From NCBI GenBank assembly GCA_034666665.1, contig JAXDLK010000139.1, positions 1 to 15,698 on the forward strand: DNA of 15,698 nt, given 5' to 3'. This DNA is from JAXDLK01 sp034666665 (GTDB lineage: Bacteria > Desulfobacterota > Binatia > JACPRU01). Positions 7,622 through 14,342 of the stretch are shown in pieces; positions within the stretch are counted from its first letter, which is position 1; every line of letters starts with the position of its first letter. Below the pieces are notes generated by a model. The model searched no databases, had not been told where the DNA came from, and worked only from the letters and a program-made list of their open reading frames with translations. The translations under genes were made by a program, and so were the position numbers.

Positions 7622-7638
7622 CGGGCGCTCAGCGCCCG
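7622..7638. terminator. GC-rich hairpin between convergent malic enzyme and AhpD-like genes
   Basis: CGGGCGC and GCGCCCG form a 7-bp stem with a 3-nt loop that is the UGA stop codon of the minus-strand AhpD-like gene. It is placed to end transcription from both sides. No U-run follows, so it would be a weak intrinsic terminator or a roadblock to convergent transcripts. Confidence 0.4.
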
Positions 7639-8201
7639 ATCGGACAGGAGGGAGCGTCGCCGACCGCTGCCCGCGTGGCGTCATCGACGTCCGTGCGAAA
7701 CGCGGCATGGACGCGATTCACCAACGACGCGAGCGAGACGGTCATGACGAGGTCGATCAGCTCGGCACGCGGAAAGCGCGCCTCGAGCGCGGCGTAGAGA
7801 TCGTCGCTGACCTTCAGGTCGCGCGTCAGCGATCCTGCCAGCCGCAACACCAATCGGTCGGTGTCGTCGAAGAGCGTGCTCGAATCGCTCTCTGCCATGG
7901 CCGCCATCTCCTCCCCCGACAGGCCGACGCTCCGACCGAGCATCACGTGTGTGGGGATTCAGTAGTGACAGGAATTGAGCTGCGAGGCGCGGAGATACGC
8001 GAGCTCTCGATACCGGGGCGCGAGGCGCGGCTTGGCGTAGAGCGGCAGGAAGAAGTGCAGAAAGCCGGCGAGATACTCCGGGTCGTTTCCGAAGAGCTTC
8101 GTCACGTTCAGCAGCGGCACGCCCCACGAACGGATCTCGTCGTAGAGGGCGCCCACCTCGGGCGACGCGTCTTCCGGCTCGATCAGCGGGATCCGCGGCA
8201 T
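7629..8201 (-). CDS. AhpD/carboxymuconolactone-decarboxylase-like protein, probable selenoprotein (UGA = Sec81)
   Basis: Reading ATG 8201 to TGA 7629 gives 190 residues if the in-frame UGA at 7961-7959 is decoded. Up to the UGA: MPRIPLIEPEDASPEVGALY...RELAYLRASQLNSCHY. After it, in the same frame: IPTHVMLGRSVGLSGEEM...LFDDTDRLVLRLAGSLTRDLKVSDDLYAAL and an intact C terminus. Together this is one full-length AhpD-type alpha-helical domain. The UGA takes the place of the second Cys of CxxC. Glu66, Cys78, position 81 and His85 have the same spacing as Glu118, Cys130, Cys133 and His137 of mycobacterial AhpD. A SECIS-like hairpin follows the UGA. The likely role is a thiol/selenol peroxidase or disulfide reductase. 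The start overlaps the HD gene stop (TGATG), so translation is coupled. Alternatives are a nonsense mutation or a sequencing error. Confidence 0.85.
7925..7945 (-). promoter_or_regulatory. Bacterial SECIS-like hairpin downstream of the in-frame UGA
   Basis: On the mRNA strand UGAUGCUC pairs with GAGCGUCG (8 pairs, two of them G-U) around the loop GGUCG. The loop begins 21 nt after the UGA. In E. coli fdhF the SelB-binding hairpin sits at a similar distance and also carries GGUC in its apical loop. Known bSECIS elements are loose in sequence, so this supports but does not prove selenocysteine insertion. Confidence 0.6.
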
Positions 8202-8815
8202 CAGTCGCCCCCGCGAAGCGTCTCGTACATCGAGCGTTTCGGCGCCGCGAACACGCGCCGCACCATCGGCTCGAATGCCGCGAGCGGCAGCGTCTCCCCG
8301 GCGGGATCGAAAGCCGGGCCGTCGTAGCGCTCACAGAAGAGCGCCGTCCGCTCGAAGCAAGCGTGTCCGCGGAACTGCTCGCGGAGGTCGCGGTCGAGGC
8401 CGATGTGATGGAAGAAGTAGTAGCCCTGGAAGATGCCGTGCTTCTCGACGAGCCAGTGGTTCTCCTCGGAGACGAACGGCCTGACGATCGCGGCGGCGAT
8501 GTCCGAGTGGTTGTACGCGCCGAGCGTATCGCCGATGTCGTGCAGGAGCGCGCAGACGACGTACTCCTCGTCCTCGCCGGCGCGGAACGCACGCGTCGCC
8601 GTCTGCAGCGAATGCGTCAGCCGGTCGACGGCGAAGCCGCCGCAGTCGCCGTCGAGGAGCCGCAGATGGGCGAGGACGCGGTCGGGCAGCGCGCGGGCGA
8701 AAGGCACGAAATTGCGAGCGATGATCGCCCAATCGGCCGCGGTGCTCCGCTCCATCCGCTGGAAGGTGGCCCGTTCCGCCTCGGGTGACTCGATCTCGGT
8801 CGCACTGTCGCTCAT
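8201..8815 (-). CDS. HD-domain metal-dependent protein (phosphohydrolase or diiron-oxygenase type)
   Basis: 204 residues from ATG 8815-8813, preceded by GGAGGAG four nt upstream. The metal-binding pattern is visible: His68 (THSLQTATRA), His92-Asp93 (CALLHDIGDT), His103, His126 (VEKHGIFQGYYFFHH) and Asp165 (ERYDGPAFDP). The order H...HD...H...H...D is that of HD-domain diiron oxygenases such as PhnZ and myo-inositol oxygenase. HSLQTA at the first ligand also resembles PhnZ. Plain phosphohydrolase activity cannot be excluded. Its stop overlaps the ATG of the AhpD-like gene by one base, so both are made together. The neighbour suggests a redox-linked job, since a selenol/thiol partner could reduce or protect an oxidised centre; this is inference. 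A much longer open frame extends upstream of the ATG, but it is antisense to the next gene. Confidence 0.82.
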   Translation of the reverse strand: MSDSATEIESPEAERATFQRMERSTAADWAIIARNFVPFARALPDRVLAHLRLLDGDCGGFAVDRLTHSLQTATRAFRAGEDEEYVVCALLHDIGDTLGAYNHSDIAAAIVRPFVSEENHWLVEKHGIFQGYYFFHHIGLDRDLREQFRGHACFERTALFCERYDGPAFDPAGETLPLAAFEPMVRRVFAAPKRSMYETLRGGD

Positions 8816-8826
8816 GGCTCCTCCGT

Positions 8827-8846
8827 TGCGAATTCGCATGTCATGC
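8827..8846. promoter_or_regulatory. Overlapping palindromes just upstream of the HD/AhpD operon
   Basis: TGCGAATTCGCA (8827-8838) is a perfect 12-bp palindrome, and GCATG-T-CATGC (8836-8846) overlaps it. They lie within the 102-bp gap between the HD gene and the divergent membrane AP-superfamily gene, next to the HD ribosome-binding site. They may form an operator for one or both genes. Confidence 0.3.
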
Positions 8847-8917
8847 GTAGCCGATCCCGGCCGGCGCAGAAAGGCCCCTCGCGCCGACGAACCTCGAAAC
8901 CCCGCCGACCATCTGGT

Positions 8918-11506
8918 ATGGCCGCGGGTCTCGAAGTGGCCGATCCCGCGACCCATTCCAAGGCGCTCCCACGGGCCCGGGCCGTTCACCTCCTCGTTCT
9001 CTGGGGCTTCGCGGTCGCGCAACCGCTGTACGATCTCCTCGGTCACAATGCCGAGTTCTTCGTCGCTCACGATTCCTCTCCCGTCGATCTGCTGGCCTTC
9101 ACCGCGCTGCTGAGCCTCGCGGTTCCGTCGGCGCTGATCGGCCTCGAGCGCGTCGCCGGTCTCCTGAGCCCTCCGCTCGAGCGCTGGATGCACGTCGCGT
9201 TCATGGTTCTGCTCGCCGCCGTGTTCGCGGCACCGGTAGCTGCGCGCCTGCTCGACGGCCTCACCGCGCTGCTCGCGTCCGCCTGTCTGGGAGCGTGCTT
9301 CGCGCTCGCCTACGCGCGCTTCACGCCCGTACGGACGCTGCTGCTCGCGCTTTCGCCGTCGATCCTCCTCTTCCCCGCCCTCTTCCTCTTCGGGAGCCCG
9401 GTGAGGAGGCTGGTGTGGCCGGCCTCCGCGGCGCCGGCCACCGTCCGGGTGTCGGCGACGGCGCCCGTGGTGATGGTCGTGCTCGACGAGCTGCCGCTCG
9501 TGTCTCTGCTCGACGAGAGGCGTGAGATCGATTCCGTCCGCTTCCCTGCCTTTGCGGACCTCGCCCGATCGTCGCATTGGTTCCGCAACACGACGACGGT
9601 CTCCCAGTCGACGACGCTCGCGGTTCCCGCGATCCTGACCGGCCGCTATCCGCGCGGCGGACAGCTTCCGACCGCGACCGAGCAGCCGGAAAACCTCTTC
9701 TCGCTCTTGGGAGGATCGTACGAGCTGCATGCATTCGAGACCGCGACGCGCCTCTGTCCACAGCCCCTGTGCAGCCAGGAGCGCTCCCCACCATGGACGC
9801 GCCGGCTCCAACTGCTTTTCTCCGACAGCACGGTCGCCTTCGCGCATCGGGTTGCGCCAGCGCGGTTGGCCGAGCGCCTGCCGCCGATCGACGACGCGTG
9901 GGGCGACTTTCTCGGCGCCGCCACTCGGCCCGCGCCGGCACGCGACGGCGCGCACGGGCTTCATCAGGCGATGCGCGCGGATCGGCGACAACTGTTCGCG
10001 GAATTCGTCGAACTGGTGCAGCACGGTGGTGACCGCCAGCTGCTGTTCCTGCACATCCTCCTGCCGCATGCCCCCTGGGCGTACCTGCCTTCCGGACGTA
10101 CCTACAGCCTGATGGTCGGCCCCGGGCCGGGGATGAAGAATCACCGCTGGGGTGACGACCCCTACCTCCCGGCCCATGGGCAGCAGCGGCACCTGCTGCA
10201 GGTCGAGATGGTGGATGGGCTCCTCGGAGACCTGCTCGAGGCGCTTCGCTCCCGTGGCCTCTTCGATCGGACGTTGATCGTCGTCACGGCGGATCACGGC
10301 GTCACGTTCCAGCCCGGAATCGAACGGCGCGACGTCGGAGCGCGGGGCGACGTGTTCTGGGTTCCGTTGTTGATGAAGCTTCCGGGCCAGACGAAAGGCG
10401 TCATCAGCGAGCGTGCCGCGCAGACGATCGACGTGCTGCCGACGATCGCGGACGCGCTCGAGATCGCGCTTCCCTGGAGCGTGGATGGCCATTCGCTGTT
10501 CGCCGCCGCCGATGCCGCGCCGCGGTTCTTCCTTCACGGGAGAAAGCTCGTGCCGCTGACGGCCGGGCCGGAAGCCCTCGACGAGGCGCTCCGGCGGAAG
10601 CTCGGGCGCTTCGGGGCGCGCGATCGCGAGCGGCTCTTCCGGATCGGCGACGAGCACCCGCTCGTCGGGCAAAGGGTCGACGCGAGCGATCCGGCGCCGT
10701 CGGACGTCTGGGCGGAGCTCGATTATCCATCCTTCTTCCGCGACGTACGGCGCGAGAGTGCGTTCATCCCGGCGAACGTGACGGGAAAGCTTCACGGCGC
10801 CGCCGCGGGCGAGACGCGCACCGTGGCCGTGGCCGTGAACGGGATCACTCGCGCAGTCGCTCCGACGTTCCGCCGAGGGAACCAGGCGGAGTTCTCGGTG
10901 GTCGTCCCCGAGGACGCGTTTCGCGAAGGTGATAACGAGGTCACGGTATTCGGCGTCGAGCATGGCACCGCGGGGTGGGTGCTGAGCCGCCTCGATCGCG
11001 AAGGCGAAGCCTACGAGCTGGTGACGGCGAACGGCTCTGCACGCGCGGTGCGGTCTCACTCCGGCGCGACGTTTCCGATTCGTCCCGGTGCAGTGCAGGG
11101 CCGGATCGGCAGGATCCGATTCGATGGGCCGAGCATGTTGTTGACGGGATCGGTCATTCCCCGCGAAGGACCTTCGAGCGAGCGCGTCCTCCTCTTCCTC
11201 GAGGATCGCTTCCTCGTGTCCGCAGTGCAGGAGGTCGTGACGAAGAAGTCCCGCCGCTCGAATGCTCCGAGGAGCCGCGCGCGGTTCCAGATCGTTCTGC
11301 CGCAGGAGCGGCTCGCCACCACCGGAACGCTTCGCCTGCACGCGTATGCACTCTCGCCGGCGGGGTTCGCGTCGGAGATCCCCTTCTCCGCGAAAGCGAT
11401 CGACGCATGGCGACGGAGGACGCGCGCCCGGCTCGACGTCCTTGCCGAGCAGGGCGACGTTCGCGCGGAGCGGCGGCGCATGCACTCCCGACGGTCGCAG
11501 CCATGA
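8918..11506 (+). CDS. Membrane-anchored alkaline-phosphatase-superfamily protein with Thr nucleophile
   Basis: 862 residues. The N-terminal part holds about five hydrophobic helices: HLLVLWGFAVAQPLYDLL, LLAFTALLSLAVPSALIGL, WMHVAFMVLLAAVFAAPVA, ALLASACLGACFALAYA and TLLLALSPSILLFPALFLF. A large sulfatase-like catalytic domain follows: metal ligand Asp190 in VVMVVLDELP, TTTVSQSTTLAVPAILTG, and Asp459-His460 in VVTADHGVTF. Counting back from LTG, Thr232 sits where sulfatases have the formylglycine Cys, as in LtaS, OpgB and EptA-type phosphotransferases. So it is more likely a phospho-group transferase or hydrolase than a sulfatase. A beta-rich C-terminal region of about 250 residues follows. 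The start is uncertain: ATG 8918 has no Shine-Dalgarno sequence, and ATG 8843 would add 25 basic residues. Its stop overlaps the next sulfatase gene (ATGA). Confidence 0.85.
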   Translation: MAAGLEVADPATHSKALPRARAVHLLVLWGFAVAQPLYDLLGHNAEFFVAHDSSPVDLLAFTALLSLAVPSALIGLERVAGLLSPPLERWMHVAFMVLLAAVFAAPVAARLLDGLTALLASACLGACFALAYARFTPVRTLLLALSPSILLFPALFLFGSPVRRLVWPASAAPATVRVSATAPVVMVVLDELPLVSLLDERREIDSVRFPAFADLARSSHWFRNTTTVSQSTTLAVPAILTGRYPRGGQLPTATEQPENLFSLLGGSYELHAFETATRLCPQPLCSQERSPPWTRRLQLLFSDSTVAFAHRVAPARLAERLPPIDDAWGDFLGAATRPAPARDGAHGLHQAMRADRRQLFAEFVELVQHGGDRQLLFLHILLPHAPWAYLPSGRTYSLMVGPGPGMKNHRWGDDPYLPAHGQQRHLLQVEMVDGLLGDLLEALRSRGLFDRTLIVVTADHGVTFQPGIERRDVGARGDVFWVPLLMKLPGQTKGVISERAAQTIDVLPTIADALEIALPWSVDGHSLFAAADAAPRFFLHGRKLVPLTAGPEALDEALRRKLGRFGARDRERLFRIGDEHPLVGQRVDASDPAPSDVWAELDYPSFFRDVRRESAFIPANVTGKLHGAAAGETRTVAVAVNGITRAVAPTFRRGNQAEFSVVVPEDAFREGDNEVTVFGVEHGTAGWVLSRLDREGEAYELVTANGSARAVRSHSGATFPIRPGAVQGRIGRIRFDGPSMLLTGSVIPREGPSSERVLLFLEDRFLVSAVQEVVTKKSRRSNAPRSRARFQIVLPQERLATTGTLRLHAYALSPAGFASEIPFSAKAIDAWRRRTRARLDVLAEQGDVRAERRRMHSRRSQP

Positions 11507-13218
11507 TCCTCGCCGCGCGCCTCCTCGCTGCCGTCGCAATCCTGCTGCTCGTGGCGACCGATGGCTTCGCCGGCGATCGCCGCGACGAGATCGCGCCACC
11601 GAAGCGTACCAAGACGAACGTGGTCGTCATCCTCACCGACGACCAACGCTGGGACACCGTCGTCCACGCTACGCGCGAGATCCCGCCGGTTCGAGAGCTG
11701 ATGCCCGTGCTCGAGCGCGAGCTCCTGAACCGCGGCACGACGTTCCTCAACGCCTTCGCGACGACGCCGCAGTGTTGCCCGTTTCGCGCGAGTGTTCTGT
11801 CCGGCGGCTTCCTTCCGAAGGATGCGGGCGTTCTCGGCAACGAGCCGCCGAACGGAGGGTCGTCCGCGTTCGAGGTGAACGACGGCGAGACACTACCCGT
11901 GCTGCTGCAACGGGCGGGATACGCGACGGCGATGATCGGCAAGTACCTGAACGGTTACCTGAGCGAGTCGGCGCCGCGCGTTCCCCCCGGCTGGGACGAC
12001 TTCTTCGTCTTCCGCCACAGCCGTTGGTTCCGGGTGCGCGGCATCGAGGGTACGAGCAGGGACCAGCCCGCGACCGGACACGCCGTTCGTCGCGGCGAAG
12101 GTTACATCATCGCCGCCGAAGGTCAGGCCGCGCTCGACTTCATCGGCGCGAACGCGTCGCGGCCGTTCTTTCTGTGGCTCGCGCTGCACGCACCGCACGA
12201 GCCGGCGGAGCCGGAGACGGAAGAGGACCTGAGGATCTTTCGTAGCTTTCGCTTTCGGGGGCGTGCCTACGGCGCGAGCCACCGGAAGAGTGACCGTATC
12301 CGTGCCCTCGCGGAGCTCTACGACCGTTTCGAGAAGGACCGCCCGGAGCAAGAGGCGTTCGCGCGGCGGCAGCTCGCGTGTCTCCGAGGCATCGATCGCG
12401 TGATCGACAGGCTCATCGGCGACCTACGAAGGCGAAAGCTCCTCGACTCGACCGTCATCGTCTTCGCATCGGACAATGGATACCAGTGGGGCGAGCACGG
12501 CCTCTTCCGCAAAGGGTTGCCGTACGAGGAGTCGATTCGCGTGCCACTCGCGATCGCGGCACCCGCCGCATGGGGTTCCCGAAGACCGACCGACGATCAT
12601 CTGGTCGCCGCCAATCTCGACCTGGCGGCGACGATCCGCGACATCGCCGGGATCCACAGCGGCGAAAGTCAGGGAATGAGCCTCCTCCCGCTGCTGACGA
12701 CGGATTCGAAAGCGTGGCAGCGGGACGCGATCGTCTTCCAGGAGTTCGATTCGGCGCGGCGGAGCTGGTCCGCGATCCGCACCTCGCGATGGAAGTACGT
12801 CGAATGGGGATCGACCGGCGAGCGCGAGCTCTACGACGTCGCGAGCGACCCGTACGAGACGAGAAACCTCGCCCGGGAGCCACGGCTCGCGACCGAGATC
12901 GCATCGCTCCGCCCGCGCCTCGAGCTCGATCGAGGACTGGGTGTCGTCGAGCGGAACCTCCCCTCGGCTTCGCTAGGCAAGGCGTTCCACCACGAGCTGC
13001 GCGCCTGGGGCGGCCGGCAACCGTATCGATGGACCGTGCAGGAGGGGCCGATGCCGCCGGGGCTGGCGCTGGATCCTTCGGGAGTGATCGCGGGCACGCC
13101 CACGCGCGCGGGGAGCTTCGAGCTCTCGGTCGGCGTCCAGGCAGCGTCCACTCGCCGGTTCACGCATCGCCCCGAGACCTTCGTCGCCCGGATCGTGATC
13201 CAGGTGAAGGGGAAGTGA
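11503..13218 (+). CDS. Secreted formylglycine-type sulfatase with C-terminal Ig-like (He_PIG) domain
   Basis: 571 residues. A signal peptide (about 1-23, LLAAVAILLLVATDGFAG) precedes a type I sulfatase domain. Metal ligands Asp46-Asp47 are in ILTDDQRWD. The signature CCPFRASVLSG places the formylglycine Cys at 91 with Pro93 and Arg95 (C-x-P-x-R), so a formylglycine-generating enzyme must be encoded elsewhere. FASDNGYQWGEHGLFRKGLPYEESIRVPL is the usual late metal and substrate block, and YDVASDPYETRNLA is typical of sulfatase C termini. The last 80 residues (YRWTVQEGPMPPGLALDPSGVIAGTPTRAG) match the putative Ig domain He_PIG, likely for binding or anchoring. The ATG overlaps the stop of the preceding membrane gene (ATGA), showing translational coupling. 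The sulfated substrate, perhaps a polysaccharide, is unknown. Confidence 0.92.
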   Translation: MILAARLLAAVAILLLVATDGFAGDRRDEIAPPKRTKTNVVVILTDDQRWDTVVHATREIPPVRELMPVLERELLNRGTTFLNAFATTPQCCPFRASVLSGGFLPKDAGVLGNEPPNGGSSAFEVNDGETLPVLLQRAGYATAMIGKYLNGYLSESAPRVPPGWDDFFVFRHSRWFRVRGIEGTSRDQPATGHAVRRGEGYIIAAEGQAALDFIGANASRPFFLWLALHAPHEPAEPETEEDLRIFRSFRFRGRAYGASHRKSDRIRALAELYDRFEKDRPEQEAFARRQLACLRGIDRVIDRLIGDLRRRKLLDSTVIVFASDNGYQWGEHGLFRKGLPYEESIRVPLAIAAPAAWGSRRPTDDHLVAANLDLAATIRDIAGIHSGESQGMSLLPLLTTDSKAWQRDAIVFQEFDSARRSWSAIRTSRWKYVEWGSTGERELYDVASDPYETRNLAREPRLATEIASLRPRLELDRGLGVVERNLPSASLGKAFHHELRAWGGRQPYRWTVQEGPMPPGLALDPSGVIAGTPTRAGSFELSVGVQAASTRRFTHRPETFVARIVIQVKGK

Positions 13219-13303
13219 GTCGACTCGGCCGGCCGCAGCGTGATGTAGCAGGACGGTATATCAGCGGCAGTCCGGGTCGGCCGGAGCGTCACGAGCGGCA
13301 CCC

Positions 13304-13332
13304 TTGAAAGTGTCCGGTCTGCCGGGTAGATC
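13304..13332 (+). promoter_or_regulatory. Sigma-70-type promoter of the tRNA-Ser remnant
   Basis: TTGAAA (13304-13309) and TAGATC (13327-13332) are separated by exactly 17 nt. The -10 ends 16 nt before the tRNA 5' end, as expected for a tRNA promoter. The 85 bp between the sulfatase stop and this promoter hold only GC-rich partial dyads and no clear terminator. Confidence 0.5.
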
Positions 13333-13348
13333 TCCGCCCTGACCTGCT

Positions 13349-13389
13349 GGAGAGGTGGCCGAGTTAGGTCTAAGGCGCAGGATTGCTAA
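13349..13389 (+). tRNA. 5' half of tRNA-Ser(GCU), broken after the anticodon loop
   Basis: Acceptor strand GGAGAGG, TG, D stem GCC/GGC around a GG-containing D loop, G26, anticodon stem strand CAGGA, and loop TTGCTAA with anticodon GCT all match bacterial tRNA-Ser. The 3' stem should then read TCCTG, but the sequence is CGCCG. No variable arm, T arm (GGTTCGAATCC) or CCTCTCC acceptor complement is found afterwards. The break at the anticodon-loop edge is where one class of tyrosine integrases crosses over. It is not a functional tRNA as it stands. Confidence 0.75.
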
Positions 13390-13487
13390 CGCCGCGCAGT
13401 GATCCGCGCACCCCGGCGACAGTCGGGAATGGTTGGGTTTTCATCGGCTTCGTCTGGCGTCATTCGGTGACGTTCGGCGGGGGTTGT

Positions 13488-13506
13488 GGTAGCAGACCGG
13501 TAGCAG
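13488..13506. repeat. Two 11-bp-spaced direct repeats GGTAGCAG
   Basis: GGTAGCAG occurs at 13488-13495 and 13499-13506, exactly 11 bp apart, about 100 bp inside the tRNA break. Phased short direct repeats near an att site would suit arm-type integrase or excisionase binding, but no function is shown. Confidence 0.35.
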
Positions 13507-13534
13507 CGGGTTCGCCGTTTGCTCGCCGCCTCAG

Positions 13535-13651
13535 ATGCGGACCGACCTCACCACGATCCTCGCGCGCCTCGCCCCCGACCTCGGGCCCGACGTCACCGCC
13601 CGCGTCGTCGACCTCGGCGCCGGCCGCTTCACGATCGAGGTTACGAAATGA
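13535..13651 (+). CDS. 38-residue hypothetical micro-protein, coupled to the next gene
   Basis: ATG 13535 to TGA 13651 encodes MRTDLTTILARLAPDLGPDV followed by TARVVDLGAGRFTIEVTK. Its stop overlaps the ATG of the next gene (ATGA at 13648-13651), the arrangement used for translational coupling throughout this window. The predicted shape is a short amphipathic helix followed by two beta strands. No family is recognised and no Shine-Dalgarno sequence is seen. It could be a real small accessory protein or a leader peptide. Confidence 0.4.
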   Translation: MRTDLTTILARLAPDLGPDVTARVVDLGAGRFTIEVTK

Positions 13652-14190
13652 AGCTTTTCCATGATCTCACATGCCACCCGCACGGCTTTGCCAGCTTTCT
13701 CGTAACCGCCGCAATCGTCGCGGCGCTGGCATCGACCACCCTCGGGTCGCCAACATCCACTACCGCGGCGACGACGGAGGCGTACATCGATTCGGAGCGC
13801 GGTGAGAATGGAGAGCGACCGATCGTCAAGCTGTGGGACTCGGAGAGTTCCGCCGACGATTGCACCGACACCATCGCCGCGCGGGTCCGCGCAGCGACCA
13901 GCCAAATGGAAACCGACGCCGATGCCGCAAGGGCTGGCGAGCGGACGCGTGCCGAGATGGACGCTTCGCAACAACGGTACCTCTTGGCGCTCGACAAGGC
14001 GGCCAACGTTCCGGTCTGCCGGGCCGGCACCATGGGAGAGCTGACACACGGAACCCGCCTCGAGCGGCTTCCTGAGGACGCGCCGGAGTGCGGCTCGAAA
14101 ATGGTGAAGGTGAAGGTCCTTCAAGGCCGCGAGCGCGGAAAGGTCGGCTGCGTGTTGCGCGACCAAGTCGTGCCAGAACGCCTCCCGTAG
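13648..14190 (+). CDS. Putative exported protein with C-terminal SH3-like segment
   Basis: 180 residues from ATG 13648. An N-terminal hydrophobic stretch (FASFLVTAAIVAALASTTLG) looks like a signal peptide or membrane anchor. The middle is hydrophilic and helical (TIAARVRAATSQMETDADAA, then RAGERTRAEMDASQQRYLLALDKA). The end, ELTHGTRLERLPEDAPECGS followed by KMVKVKVLQGRERGKVGCVLRDQVV, has the spacing of a bacterial SH3-like domain. Four Cys residues after the signal region could form disulfides outside the cytoplasm. The longer open frame upstream of this ATG is a low-complexity Arg/Pro-rich shadow of the micro-ORF. The function is unknown. Confidence 0.6.
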   Translation: MKLFHDLTCHPHGFASFLVTAAIVAALASTTLGSPTSTTAATTEAYIDSERGENGERPIVKLWDSESSADDCTDTIAARVRAATSQMETDADAARAGERTRAEMDASQQRYLLALDKAANVPVCRAGTMGELTHGTRLERLPEDAPECGSKMVKVKVLQGRERGKVGCVLRDQVVPERLP

Positions 14191-14342
14191 GGACCGACGC
14201 ACGAGGAACAAGCCGCATCAGCCGCCGAGGCCCGAGGGGAACGGGGAGAGGGATCGGTAGTCGGCGGCGAGCGGCTCGCCAGGAGCGGGGATCGTGGTGA
14301 GGTTTCAGGTCGTGCGCTAGAAGCGCCGCCAGCGGCCCCCCC

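Noticed and set aside
7629..7946. Separate 105-residue gene starting at GTG 7946
   Set aside because: It lacks its own ribosome-binding site and is in the same frame as the upstream half. Together they make one AhpD domain across the UGA.
8816..11599. Long minus-strand open frame continuous with the HD gene
   Set aside because: Antisense to the membrane AP-superfamily gene, low-complexity Arg/Glu-rich. The HD protein starts at 8815 with a good ribosome-binding site.
13385..13700. Group I intron in the tRNA anticodon loop
   Set aside because: No guide sequence matching the 5' exon, no recognisable core, and no 3' exon with a T arm in view.
14266..14280. GGCGAG/CTCGCC hairpin as a terminator
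   Set aside because: Short stem, no U-run; expected often by chance at this GC content.
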